Shown in pieces: positions 1 through 11,778 of a DNA stretch of 64,000 bases. Location of the stretch: positions 10,982,407 through 11,046,406 of the forward strand of contig OW028584.1 of NCBI GenBank assembly GCA_932294295.1. The letters run 5' to 3'. This stretch comes from Alitta virens (Eukaryota > Annelida > Polychaeta > Phyllodocida > Nereididae). The position numbers and the translations under genes are program-made. The notes beneath the pieces are model-generated. The model did not search any database and was not told the origin of the DNA. It saw nothing but the letters and a program-made list of their open reading frames with translations. Positions within the stretch are counted from its first letter, which is position 1, and each line of letters starts with the position of its first letter.

Positions 1-445
1 TAACGAAAACTTGGGAAAGTTACACCCTTTTTTTTAGAAATATTTCGCTGTCATCATTGCGTCACTTCAGCGGTGTTCAGTGATTGATAAATCTGATAGA
101 TTTTTAAGCTTTCATTAAGGCCATCCATTATTAAAACACTTCTATCTTAATATTTAATAAAAATGTGCTTCCATGTCAATATATGGAATTCCCCCCCCCC
201 CCCCAAGTCATGTTTTAATTCTTATCTAAAAACCATTATCATCTTACAGATCCTGAGTCATATTCCTGACACTTTTAAGCATTATTACAGTAATAAATAC
301 TATAATATAATCATGAAAATTTATTGATCATTTAATTGTTAACCAGCTATGTCATACTCCACTTATTTACAATCATAAATATTTAATAGGATTATTTATC
401 ACAATGAATTACACAAGTGTATACTAATAAGTTATTAACCATTTC
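1..445. other. AT-rich stretch without a gene
   Basis: No coding frame or known repeat is recognisable. The only structure is an uninterrupted run of 14 C at 191-204. Confidence 0.6.
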
Positions 446-857
446 CTGTCTCTGCTCGGGACCCTTGAGTCTTCAGGGTCCCTAGAAACTGAAGTGACCT
501 ACTTTTAAGATTTCGCTACACACGTACAACGTATTGCTGACCGAAAAAATGAGTTCAATGTTCACCGCTTTAGATTGCTTCGCAAAGAGCGTATATATGG
601 CCAAATGTGCCATGTGCGTTTTCCATGAGAAGGATAAACGCATGGAAAACGGTTTTTAGCTAATTATAATGAGGCAAAAACCATGTGTTTTCCATGGGTT
701 TGGATCGATGACCATAGTTCAAAAGTGGCTGGGTTAGTTGTGCAACAATGTTGGCGAGTTGCTCAAATGAGAATCTGTAGACGCACGCGCTGCTCGCCCA
801 GTAAGTAAAGTGAATATAGATGGCGCAGGCAGGCGGCTTGTAGACAGAACCACATCT
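446..857 (+). repeat. Interspersed repeat family R1, copy 1
   Basis: The stretch starting CTGTCTCTGCTCGGGACCC recurs in the same orientation at 51689-51955 and 59142-59425. Shared blocks include ACGTATTGCTGACCGAA, a GCAAAGAGC block, GAGAATCTGTA and AAGTGAATATAGATGGCGC. Positions 595-711 hold an internal palindromic module (ATGGCCAAATGTGC, GCGTTTTCCATG and inverted copies) that also exists as a free element at 19886-20055. Copy 2 lacks this module and copy 3 keeps only a worn version. No coding capacity is visible. It could be a SINE-like or MITE-like family, and the class cannot be fixed by eye. Confidence 0.7.
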
Positions 858-3800
858 ATATCAATCAAACAATATAAAAAGTTATACATTATCATCGATT
901 ATGTGTATAATATAAAGAAGGTTCAACATGACGCTGCAAAGTTACGTTTACCGCATATCTTGATTACAAGCTAGGTCCATAATCAAGGCCTTAACAGCCA
1001 TTTCTAGAACAGCCGTCAAAAAAACTTATATCTTAGGTGATTTTAATTTCAGTCCTGGTTGCGTTTCAATGTAACGGAATTTCTGTTGCGGAAAGGACAA
1101 TGTTAAAAAATATAATAGAAGCCCTGGCGCATAATCAAGAAAATAGGGTATTCATAATTCTCTATCCAAGAAGTTAGTAAGTTACATAGCACATTGATTT
1201 CATTGCCTAAATTTTCAATAAGTCACAGTGAAGTAGTCAATTGATCCACTTCTGTATTGTGAAATATATTAATGCAATTAATGCACAAATTGTATGCACA
1301 TTTTTAATTTACCATGATTTTGACAAGTTTAGAAATATCACAATTTATGCTGAAACCTATTACCTAACTCACAACCCGCTGACACCAATGCTGACACTGA
1401 AGTAAACCTACCTGTCCCGTGCCCTGTACTGAATTCACCTTTAGAACTAGCGTCCCAGCTATTCCCCTGCAATTATGCACACACAGCAAATTCTATGTCA
1501 CAGGTCTCTTTTGAATTTTGACCCATTTCAGCAACTTAACATACCGTAATTTGTTGAATACACACCCGGTCCACATTAATAGCTCTAGGGCAGTCTCGAT
1601 TAGAGGCCAGGTCCACACACCAACAATTGAAATCTCCTAACAATCAATTCTCAAATGCAGGGTAATTTTGAAACGAGCCCAAATCTTGTCTCCAACTTAA
1701 CATAGACCTTGGCTTTTAATCAGAGAGATAAGGTAATCATAAACATGATAAACCACTGAGTGTTCAAGGTTTTGTATTATGCATAGACACACTCATGCGA
1801 ATCATTCAGTAAGCCTCATTAAAAAATAAATAAAAATTAGCAATATATAATGAAAACTAATTAAAATGTGTCAACTATTGGTCTATGCTGTTTGTCTATT
1901 ATGGCAATAGGTAACTTTAAAAAAAGTGCAGTAAAAATTTAAATTGGCAGATCAGTCTCATAAACATATTAATTAATAACCATTAAATACCAGAAAAAAA
2001 TTAACCAATTATTACAGTTGTGAATTAATACATCGCTTCGATGATTTTATATATCATAATCATACACAAACAATCAATGTCAGATCTACAGCAACATTTT
2101 TTAAAACAGAATTATCATTACAATTTGACCTCATAATTTATCATACAAATTATGACATTAAAAATCTGTTTATCTTATGAGTCATTACTGATCAATGATA
2201 TGTTTTACATCGAAAAGTGAAAGCATATAAAAATATATTCTCTCAATCATAATCCAAGATCTTTCTTAGACTTAGCTGCTTAGTGCAATTCGCTAAAATC
2301 ACAGAACACATGAAATAATAATTCCAAATCTACAATGTTAACCAATCAAATTAAGTTATCTAACCATTGTTGACATTCAAATGACACATTATTAGGCAAT
2401 ATTAGCAAATGTTACGTTCTGTCAAGATCCATTGGGGCCACCATGAAATTAGGTCAATAGATCCAAGGTAACAAAACTGGGTCAATGGTCGACAGGTCCA
2501 TGACACAAAAATCAAGTGCAAATGCTAACGAGGCATTAGAAAATACATACAACAGTGTACAATGCAAAGCGAGAGTAAAAGCTTAGAATTTAAGATTTGA
2601 GGGAGCCATGCATACAAGCATGCTATTGAAGGGCTGCAGTTCCTTCATCTACTCTCGTCTCTGAATCAATATTACCATGGAAACTGCACAAAGAGCTCGA
2701 AAAAAGTCTGCACGGCCTGTCAGGACAATGAAAGCTCTGTAGCAGGCAAGACCAAAATGCAGACCTCTCGTAAAAATGTGTCATTCTGACATCACTCATT
2801 TAGATTTCTACAGCAGTAATTGTCACCATCAATTATCATGATTATCCAGTGATAAATTGTCATAACAATATTTATCTTTATTTCAGTTGTCTTTTAATCA
2901 TGATAATATTATCAAATAACCTGCAAAATGATTTAAATTAATGTCATTAGGATGACATAACTGTCTTCATCGGGAATAATTCAGTTAATGTATTCTCATA
3001 ACTGACAAACGTTTCAATTCATTTGAAATGAATTAATCAATTCAAAAGGTCACAATAATGACCATTACGGCATCATGAAACCAAGTTTAAGGGAAAATCT
3101 TACATCAATCAAAGGTCACTCAAATTTTTCTTTCCATAACTATAATAAAATTTAAGTGAACATTGTAATTCCAGTCATAAGGTCATCATACGATAACTGA
3201 ATACTAAATATTTACACTGACACTGTACTGTTCAACTTTAACTTTAAATTTACAACATCGTGTAAACCATATCACTTCATAACAGTTGTCATATATTAAA
3301 CTTCTTTTGTCAAATTGACAATATATGAAAGATATATTACAAATGACTTTCTTAAGTTTCTTTGTCAGCATTAAATCAATGAATCATAGATTGGTCGAAT
3401 CTCATATTTTGATTACAAATTAGACGTAATGTGAAGTGGTGAACACACTTTTGAAACCCCATTTTTTCCGCTTCGGAATAATCATGATAATAGTGAACTC
3501 ACCCATGGTAAATATCTCATATCAACATCACCAAACAGATTTCACCAGTTCAAATATACACTAAAATCACCTTGCTGCACTAAGTTTAAGAGTGTGTTTA
3601 CATACAAGACATAAATACCACACTAAACTGCTTAGAAGCCAAATTTGAAATATATGACTCAGACACCATTATTTATTATTCAAATGCTGGAGCTATAGTA
3701 GTAAAGATAAATGAAAACAATCTGATTTAATATCCTAATCTTAATATATGTTTCGATTAGTAGGTACAGGTCTTCCCAAAACTGTTTAACATCTTGGTAG

Positions 3801-4317
3801 GTATCCATACGAATACGGTATACTAAGTTGAGTACAGGGCTGTATAAATATAGCTATCCTCCCACGTGTAGTACAATGTATACTAAGCTAGAGAGTGGGC
3901 CTAGAAACTACATCAATAGTTTCCATGTAATCTTTTCACACTATGTCATTAATAGCTCGTTATGATAATCATGATTTATAATCAGGACAATTTACTATAT
4001 TTTTATGGGGACTGCCTGATTTGTTCAATACTCTTTAAGAGTTAAAAAGTCTTAGCTGTTGTATTTTAAGCTATTAAGAAATATCAGTAAAATTGCCTTT
4101 ACAATTTTACAATTTAATGACACTCCTTGCAACATGTCATTTTAGCAGAATGAAAACAAATCTGAACTTCAAAAATTATTGAGTAATGTTAGATCTTGAA
4201 TGAAGAGCTACTGAGGGCATTAAAATGGTGTAAAACATCAATACGTCTGCACACTCTAGTCGCTCTACAGATATGTCTCTATTATGAAGGCACTATATGA
4301 ATATCATAAATTATCTA
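858..4317. other. Long AT-rich stretch without recognisable features
   Basis: About 3.4 kb of low-GC DNA with frequent stops in all frames. I found no repeat shared with the rest of the window, no tRNA-like boxes and no plausible splice-bounded exon. It may be intronic or intergenic. Confidence 0.55.
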
Positions 4318-4357
4318 CATAAATATATATATATATATTATATATATGTATATATGT
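4318..4357. repeat. AT dinucleotide microsatellite
   Basis: Imperfect TA repeat interrupted by TATATGTATATATGTA. Confidence 0.8.
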
Positions 4358-4415
4358 ACATTTTAGTTTCATAATATTGAGCAGATTTACAGGATATATA
4401 CCTTATTTCATACTT

Positions 4416-4503
4416 AAAGGTTATATCATGGGTTGATGCAGTATATCCGTGATATAGGATATACATATCGGGATATATTGCATCAACCCATGATATGACC
4501 TTT
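4416..4503. repeat. Long near-perfect hairpin
   Basis: The left arm (4416-4448) contains ATCATGGGTTGATGCA and the right arm (4471-4503) contains its inverse, TGCATCAACCCATGAT. Each arm is about 33 bp with few mismatches, and the spacer is about 22 bp. It could be a miniature foldback element or form a cruciform. No target duplication is evident. Confidence 0.8.
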
Positions 4504-4548
4504 GTATCCCATGCCTCAGATTTTTATGATTATTTATATTTTTTAATA

Positions 4549-4625
4549 TCAGTATACTCCCTTATATAGCTAACGTTTCCCTTAAAATCAGTATGTACTC
4601 CCTTATACAGCTAACTTTCCCTCTG
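4549..4625. repeat. Two-copy tandem repeat (about 38 bp)
   Basis: Two adjacent units share TCAGTAT, ACTCCCTTATA and AGCTAAC followed by TTTCCCT. The units span 4549-4587 and 4588-4625 and differ by small indels. Confidence 0.75.
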
Positions 4626-6285
4626 TATATTCCTGGGAAAAGACTTGTAATGGGAAAAAAATGCACCTAGGCATGGGATAAATGATTCTACAGGGTAAAA
4701 GCCATATATGAATATCACATTGCATTGATTTCTCCATATTATAACATGATATACAAGCAGATTATACGACATTTTACAAAAGTAGAATAAGAGAACACGT
4801 CTACAGTCTACCTGAAACAAGCAAACAATAACCACACCCTATCAACTAACAGATGAGGATTTTACACATGAATTTACAAATGCATGAATCAATTGCTGTG
4901 GAATTCCACAAGGGTCCTGGCTGTATTTCCAACATGTCTTTCTGGATATCAAGTTGCTTAATAGTAAGGAATTGATTTCCTAATATGACAATGCAATTAA
5001 TAATGAATTACATACAGCAGCCACAGCAACACAAGTTGACATCACTGGAGTTCTCTAGCATTAGAACACAGATGTACATGGAACTGTTTTTTGTTGGCAA
5101 TGTATTATACACGTACATATTCTTGTGATGACTAATGCAACATGATAAACACAACCTAATACACACTGCCACACTGGTACTTTTTTGCTGCTAGAAAGCT
5201 GGTAACGCGATGTTCCCTGAAAAAATATTCAGAGTAGTTCCACACTACAAGAACAGTTAAAGAACTTTGGCAATACTGGTCTCATCAACATGATCAATAC
5301 AATAACTGACAGTGGCTTTTAATTTTATACAATGTAAAACTAGATGCTGTATAAACAAATGTCGAAATTGGTAGATTTACAATCATATATTAACCACTAA
5401 TTTATTTATATTATACATAATTATGCAATTCTGAATATTATCAATTTCAATACAATATGTATCCTGTCAGTACCATTGCTGGGCTTTGAATAAATAAATA
5501 CTACAACTACAAAATGCTGCAGTGACATGTTTTTCATAATTAATAACACAAAAGTGCTAAATACGTCAATCTTATGCACGAAAATCTGAGGCGATAACCT
5601 GCAGCTGGACTTGCACAGTGTTCAAGGCAAGGAAGCTATCTAATTAGTACCGAGTTATAATTTAGCAGAAGCACTAAGCCTAAGGCAATGTATTTCTTTC
5701 AAATCCGTTTGCAAAAACTGCAATTGAGAATTTGAGTTTGCAGATATCAATGAGCATTCATCACTTTCAAGTCATGTCATCCGCGTCAAAACAGCTGAGG
5801 TGATCAAGCAAGTAGGTCAATGACTTCGAAACAGCTGAGCTGTCAAAATGTGGATCTGCACAGCACCCTAGTCAGGCACGTGCAATTTGAGAGAAACAAG
5901 CGACCTTGCCAAGTTATCTATGACTTTACAGAGCAACTAAGCTCACAGTTTGTTGTGTTAAATGGTATTAGGTGACCCCAAGTTCGTTTTAGGGATCGAA
6001 CTGGATCCAAAACGATTAGACAACAGATCATCTTGTGATGATTACAAGGAACAAGATCACTGGCTGAACCATTGCATTGAATGGGGAGAAAAATTCCACA
6101 CCGATTCGAACGAATTCAACCTTGTTTATGACAAAAGATCGCCACTCACCGATTATCCAGTGGGTTGTATTTATCCAGAAATGTTCACAAGACTGTCTCG
6201 AAGCCCACAAAAACGTTGAAAAATCGAAAGATCCTCAATAAAACGGTAAATTTGTCCGCTTTGATCAAACATAAGCCTTCTCAAA
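4626..6285. other. AT-rich stretch without a supported gene
   Basis: An 85-codon frame at 5962-6219 has a stop directly before its ATG. It matches no family I know and has no splice or poly(A) context, so I do not call it a gene. Nothing else is seen. Confidence 0.5.
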
Positions 6286-6350
6286 AATGGCAGAGGCCGA
6301 ATGACGTCACAGCCGGAAGTCCCTGGGTGACATCATGGAGTCTTCCTGGC
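6286..6350. promoter_or_regulatory. Candidate promoter or enhancer: CRE plus ETS motifs
   Basis: Within 35 bp there is a full CRE palindrome TGACGTCA (6302-6309), an ETS core CCGGAAGT (6313-6320) and a CRE-like TGACATCA (6328-6335). CRE beside ETS is typical of housekeeping promoters in animals. Neither strand shows a convincing first exon next to it, so the role is an inference. Confidence 0.3.
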
Positions 6351-6646
6351 TCGACGTTTTCTCAAAACCTTCTTACTGCAACGCCAGACTTGATACTTGA
6401 TTAAAAAAAAAAATGTATATAATGATGTACATTGAAGAATGTGGTGTGGTGCAAGAAAACACAGAAAGGCGTCAGCACGTGCTTAACAGAATCAAACACA
6501 AGAGGGCTCTGCGTGTTCTGTTTTGCCATCTGTAGGAAGGAGCTGATACTAAATATCATAGACTGCCACACAACGAACCCCCAACCATAGAGATACAGCT
6601 CACAGTTCTACGCCTTAATCGTGTTAATACTAACTAGGGGTTTAGT

Positions 6647-7950
6647 CAGTATAGCGGACCCACATTGAAATTTCTCTGCATTGGCTTTCATGTAGTTTGC
6701 TTGGAACCATTCCATGGCAATTACACAATCACCTTCAAGGGTTTTCGTGATTTCACATAAATTAGAGCTAATATGATTATGCAATGTGCATGAGAAGCCG
6801 CAGGAGTAGTAATACATTTATTTGTCTGTACACTGTCTTTGACATATCAACAATGCATTGAACCTAGACAAAGCATGTATCTTTCAATCTGTGAATAAAT
6901 CATAATAAAAAAAATCGGATATATATAGTACTTATATAGCTTCACTCACTCCTGGCATTGACAGCTACATATTATATATATCACCTATTTACTAATAGCA
7001 ATTACGTAACAGTCTATCAACTAAAATCGCGTACGTTCCGGTTGAGCGAACACATCGTTTTTTGTTCGCCAGTGGTGCGGCGCCAAAGCCATTTTCTGTG
7101 ACGTCATCAATAAAAGTTTTAATTGTGACGTTTCTAAAGGCTTTTTTTGTCAGCGCACATCATGACGGCACATTGATTTTAAAACCTAAGCGCCACGGCA
7201 AATCACAGAGTTTGTTAAAGCTTGTTGCCTAGCAAATGGCCTAGTAATTAAATAAGCTCTGCTCTGATTGGTCGAACGTTCATTTAGTTGGCTAGCTTTG
7301 TGGAAAATCACGGCAGTGGACATCCCTACCATGGAACATTCAAAACTATACTTCTACTGCTTGTCCAGTCTTGAATCACATAGAAATGATCATTAACAGT
7401 GTTTTAATGTGAGTTAATTCAATTTGTCTGCTAGATCTTCTTAAGTTAAGAGCTGTTAAGAACAATTTTTGTGTAAGTAGGTCATTATTATTTTGTGCAC
7501 ATCATGGCCGCGCAGATTAATTAGGACAACGTAGTTCGATCCGGTCATCTGAGAATAGCATGACAGTAGTTTTTGTTTTTGGCCAATCTCTAGTCATAAA
7601 AGCCCTATGGGTGGCCCCTACGGGGCCGCTCCTGCGGCCTTATATAAGAAAGTGTATTGTCATCGGCATAGTTAGAGAAAATTGATCCTATATTTTATGC
7701 CCATCCGAAATATGAAATTAATATTTTTTACGAAATTTCGTTGTGGCACACATTAGAAATAACATATGTGTAGATTAGGGGGGCTTTGGGGACAGCAGCC
7801 CCAAGAAACAGAAAAAAATAAAATAAACTGTGTTCTTGCCTGCTGCCGTTTCTTTGTGACACCACATGTATATTGAATTCAAGAATTTGACGCCATAGGC
7901 CTGGCATCGTGGCTTATAAATATGGTTTTAAATTTGGGTCCGCTATACTG
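6647..7950. mobile_element. 1.3 kb TIR element (CAGTATAGCGGACCC ends)
   Basis: The left end CAGTATAGCGGACCC (6647-6661) is exactly inverted at the right end (GGGTCCGCTATACTG, ending 7950). Both ends are flanked by TAGT (6643-6646 and 7951-7954), consistent with a 4-bp target duplication. A related right end lies at 8365-8544. The interior has no transposase-like frame, so the copy is non-autonomous. It holds an E2F-like GGCGCCAAA, a CRE (TGACGTCA), an inverted CCAAT box and a TATA-like motif. The superfamily is not assigned. Superfamilies with 4-bp duplications are candidates only. Confidence 0.65.
7613..7648 (+). promoter_or_regulatory. GC hairpin followed by a TATA-like motif
   Basis: GGCCCC-TAC-GGGGCC (7613-7627) forms a perfect short hairpin. 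TATATAAG (7641-7648) follows 13 bp later. It sits inside the 6647-7950 element and may be a relic of that element's promoter. No open frame follows. Confidence 0.2.
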
Positions 7951-8280
7951 TAGTATTTTCCTATTTAAAATGTCTCGATCGCAAAAATGTACAAAAATTT
8001 TAAATCTGACAACCATAACTGATGGACTTCTAATGATGGACAAATGTTTGAATTGCCTAAGGGCAAAAATCCTTTTTGTACGTAAAGTCCTTGGTTATTT
8101 CTTCCAGGGTTGTAACATGTTTCTTGTGCATCAGTTTATCGCACCTAGAGCTGACACAGGTCCCTGATGGACAATGAACATTCCTTAATAGAGTGATGGC
8201 CTAGGCTAGCGGCTCATGTAGAGCAGTTTTAGGCAAATTAGCATAATTGTGAGGCTAAATTACATATAAATATAAATAAA

Positions 8281-8302
8281 TATATATATATATATATATA
8301 TA
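8281..8302. repeat. TA dinucleotide microsatellite
   Basis: Eleven uninterrupted TA units. Confidence 0.9.
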
Positions 8303-8364
8303 AGCCCATATTTGCCGTCCATTAAAAGTTTGAAGTTCTACCACTATTAAAATAACATTTGGTG

Positions 8365-8544
8365 CAGAATAGCAGAGGTTTGCCATCCCCAAGAAAAAGC
8401 AAAAAATAAACTCTCTTTACCGTGAAGATGAAAACTGCCAACTACATTAGTTTATGACGTCATACATTGATTTCAAGCATTTTTTACGTCATAGGTCTGG
8501 TGAGGCTCGTTAAATATGGTCATAAATCTGGGTCCGCTATACTG
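8365..8544. mobile_element. Right-end fragment of the CAGTATAGCGGACCC element family
   Basis: It aligns in the same orientation with the last 180 bp of the element at 6647-7950, with shared blocks CCCCAAGAAA, GACGT/ACGTCATAGG and GGGTCCGCTATACTG. No matching left end is found upstream, so it is truncated or a solo end. Confidence 0.6.
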
Positions 8545-8727
8545 CACTTTGTCCAATTTTTCAAAGTTGATCTGATATTATTCAAATAACTATAGACATT
8601 GTGTTGTTGCCTTTTTCCCTAGTCTGGCGGCCATGCCATTTTCAGTTATACAAAGTATACGACGGGACCGTCCAGAAACGATCTCCCTTCTCCCCCTCCC
8701 CCCTGGACCAAAGATCTCCAGCAGACA

Positions 8728-8741
8728 GGGGGGGGGGGGGG
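8728..8741. repeat. Poly-G run (14)
   Basis: Uninterrupted run of 14 G on the plus strand. Confidence 0.9.
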
Positions 8742-9696
8742 AACTGCCTCCTGCGCCATTGAATAGACGTCACCAGAGAACAGGGTCAGCGCCAACTCCA
8801 AACTTAAAACCTGAATTGCAATGAAACAGTTGGCCCTAGACATGCCAAAGGGATTTCGTTCACAAATGATCTACTCTCTCTACCCTAAAAAAATAATTCA
8901 GTAGTTACACTTTAAATAAGAACAATGACAAAACAGAAGTTCATCAGAAATGGTAGACTAGTCATAGACTATTAGTTGAGGAAAATGAACATCTTGATTG
9001 GTAATTAAGTTTCATGTCAAAAGCAAGTTGAAAAGTTTTGATGCTTTGCTCGATGAAGAGACAACTTTAAATTTACGCAACCATGTCCAACATCAGTGTT
9101 GTAATTCATTCACCAACATCAGAAACCTGGCTAAGATACAAAAACTTAGTCCAGGATGCTATACATACTTTCATTTCATCAAAGATTGATTGCTGAATCT
9201 CGGTGCACCTAGGTTTAAATCATTGAACTCAGAACAATTTATTCGAAATATCACATATTAAAATATGTACATCTGGGAGTGGTCCTCTAAGGCAGAAATT
9301 CTGCCGCTATCAAGGGCCACACCCTAGTTAATAAACAACATGAACAAAATTTTAAAAATTCAAACCATGATAATTTTAAGTCTTTTTAGTAATGACATTG
9401 CAGATGTATATAGGTACGGAGAGGGATGGTGAATCATTGATGATGCTGGTGCACCTTCGCACTACGGATGCTGAGATATAGGAAACACCGAAACTTAGTC
9501 CATTTAAATGAAATTCACATGCTGTCAGAGCTTAGCATTTTCTAGATTTGAAGGTACAGAGCCTTAGTGATCCCCACACCCCAGAACTGAAGGATGGAGG
9601 TATATGTATTCAGGAAGTTTATTTAAGCATGACAAAGACTAAAATTAATTTTCTCTAAATGGTTTATATAGAATAATTAAAATAATAATATGATGG
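8742..9696. other. AT-rich stretch without recognisable features
   Basis: Short chance frames only. No repeat shared with the rest of the window was seen. Confidence 0.5.
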
Positions 9697-9760
9697 AATG
9701 GCAATGATGGACTTCTTAAGATGGACTTGCAAAGATAGACTTTTAATGATGGACTTGCAA
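9697..9760. repeat. 14-bp minisatellite, left part
   Basis: Degenerate copies of ATGATGGACTTGCA, continued at 10105-10552. The array is interrupted by a TIR element at 9761-10104. Confidence 0.85.
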
Positions 9761-10104
9761 CAGGGATCAGGTTGGACCGCGCATTTGCGATATTTGCGCA
9801 TTGTTTTCTCAATTATCCCACTAGATCATGTCATAATGGGCAAAAATCGCGCAAAGTTTGCCCAAAACATTGAAATATTGATAATCAGAGTCCTCCTTTC
9901 ATTCACCACTTGTTTAGTCTGACTTCGTTTGTGAGACTCAATCCACGTGGTGCTCTCATTTTTTTTGCAATCATGTGGATCATAAATTATTAAGAACTCC
10001 ATTAATGGTTGACCAGAAATCCCATCACAACTGGAAAAATCCCACTCTCATTCTTGGTAATGGGATATTTCTCCCACCTGAAATTGGTTCCAGCCTGATC
10101 CCTG
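9761..10104. mobile_element. TIR element inserted into the 14-bp minisatellite
   Basis: The left end CAGGGATCAGGTTGGA is inverted at the right end as TCCAGCCTGATCCCTG. TGCAA directly precedes (9756-9760) and follows (10105-10109) the element, consistent with a 5-bp target duplication within the satellite unit. It is 344 bp long and non-coding. The CAGGG-type ends are reminiscent of hAT elements, but a 5-bp duplication is short for that group, so the class is left open. Confidence 0.7.
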
Positions 10105-10552
10105 TGCAATGGTGGATTTGCAATGATCGACTTACAATGATGGACTTATAATGATGGACTTGCAAATGATGGAATTCTAATGATCGACTTCTTAAGATGG
10201 ACTTGCAATGATGGACTTGCAATGATGGACTTGCAATGATGGATTTGCAATGATGGACTTGCAATGATGGAATTCTAATGATCGACTTCTTAAGATGGAC
10301 TTGCAATGATCGACTTGCAATATGGACTTGCAATGATGGACTTGCAATGACGGACTTGCAATTATGGATTTCTACTGATGGACTTGTTAGATGGACTTCT
10401 AATGACAGACTTGCAATGGTAGACTTGCAATGATGGACTTGAAATGATGGACTTGTAATGATGGACTCGCAAATGATGGATTTCTAATGGAACAGCAATT
10501 ATGGAATTGTGGTGGAGTTTTCATGATGGTCTTGCAATAATGGACTTCCAAT
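10105..10552. repeat. 14-bp minisatellite, main array
   Basis: About 30 degenerate copies of ATGATGGACTTGCA, with variants GATCGACTTCTTAAG and GATGGAATTCTA. Because 14 is not a multiple of 3, the minus strand reads as a 14-residue periodic peptide. That explains the 102-codon open frame here, which is not a gene. Confidence 0.9.
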
Positions 10553-10711
10553 TTATACCCAACTGATGCCAGGAAGAACATCTTATCCTGGTTTCCTGCA
10601 TTATCTTGTCATCATATATTACTACCACAGCAAATAATGAGGCTTCTTCCCATTAGCTCTATAAACAAAGCAATATATGCTGATTCGATAAACTTCCCAG
10701 ATAAAGTGCAG

Positions 10712-11085
10712 GACATTGGGCTAGTTCTTGGTCAGAGTTTGCAGCCATTGTTGGTGCGACGTCATTTTGCCCATTGGCAGGGGGTTGGTCAGCAGTCCAT
10801 GCCATTGTTGGTATAACGTTGGCCCTGCATTTGCACAACATTGGTTCAATGCCAATATATATCATTAAATGCGAATGTTGGTACTATGTTACACCATCAC
10901 AAATTTTGGCCCAACATAGTACCAACATTGGCATAATATTATACAACAGTGTTGAATCAATGTTGTGCCCATGCTTGGCCAACATACTACCAACAATGGC
11001 ATTGGGCCAACCTTCCCCTTGCCAATGTGCAGAAATGACATTATGCCAACTTTGGCTGCCGACTTTGACCCCACATTAGCCCAGT
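10712..11085. mobile_element. Palindromic foldback element (TTGGCC-rich)
   Basis: The left end (TTGGGCTAG, CAGCCATTGTTGG, CATTTTGCCCATTGGCAGGGG) is mirrored at the right end (CCCCTTGCCAATG, CCAACTTTGGCTG, TTAGCCCA). The inner arms also mirror: TGTTGGTACTATGTT at about 10880 against AACATAGTACCAACA at about 10913. The whole 370 bp is close to one palindrome. Reading frames on both strands are by-products of this structure. Confidence 0.75.
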
Positions 11086-11232
11086 ATCTGCATGTTATCT
11101 GAATTGTGAAGCAGCGCAGATAGAACTCACTGTCTTGGTAAACAAAGAAGCAATTGTAGTAAGTTTTTCACTGAGAAACTATTAGGCCTAAAACGTGCTT
11201 TTTTTGGTTGAAAGCTAATTGCCATGCACCGC

Positions 11233-11778
11233 TTAATTACTGCATTCGTCCAGCAGTTCATCTAGTTCGGCTTGAAAAAAGTCCATTTCTCCATCCATGG
11301 GGTCGTCTGCAAGTCTCAGGATATTAATATCATCTTCATTGTTGCTTTTGGACTGCTCCATCACCATTTCCCACTCCTTCCGCACTCTGTCCTCCATCAA
11401 AAGAGCTGCAGCCACTGTATCACTGATCTTTAGGTACTCATCTTGACTTAGACACCATTTCTCCATAGTTTCTAGGTCCAACGAGTCTAATCGGCTTTTG
11501 TACGGGACGGCACTTTGCATCGAAATTCGACAAGATTCAAATGACGAAATAGATGACCAACTGGATGCTCTTGAAACAGCAAACTGACCAAATAGATGTT
11601 TCACTGGATGCTCTTGAAACTGACCAAATAGATGATCCACTGGATGCTCTTGAAACAGTTGGACAAACTGACATTGCACTACCATATGCATGATATGGGT
11701 CAAGAGTTTCTTCAGCTGCAGGAGTTTCTCTTATCAGTGGAGCAACTTTGTTACATCTTCTGAACAAATGACCAATGG
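11233..11778 (-). pseudogene. Probable terminal coding exon with a frameshift; product unknown
   Basis: The minus strand shows an acceptor-like pyrimidine-rich TTTTAG ending at 11779 (alternative TTGTTCAG at 11760). An open frame follows (AAPLIRE-like start, then PYHAYGSAMSVCPTVSR). Three 12-residue repeats of the type SRASSGSSIWSV follow. Between the second and third repeat the spacing changes by a number of bases not divisible by 3, so the frame shifts. The second frame continues through SRASSWSSISSF into an acidic, helix-like C-terminus (DETMEKWCLSQDEYLK-type segment, ending ELDELLDECSN, stop at 11233). The composition looks like protein rather than chance, but I recognise no family. It may be a decayed exon, a repeat-length polymorphism, a sequencing error, or two real overlapping exons. 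Confidence 0.4.

Noticed and set aside
5962..6219. 85-codon frame with a charged, protein-like composition
   Set aside because: No homologous family recognised, no splice or poly(A) context, and a second frame is open on the opposite strand at 6028-6210.
10025..10581. Open frames of 102 and 60 codons on the minus strand with repeating SLQVHHCKSII peptide
   Set aside because: They are generated by the 14-bp minisatellite. The 14-residue peptide period is exactly three satellite units.
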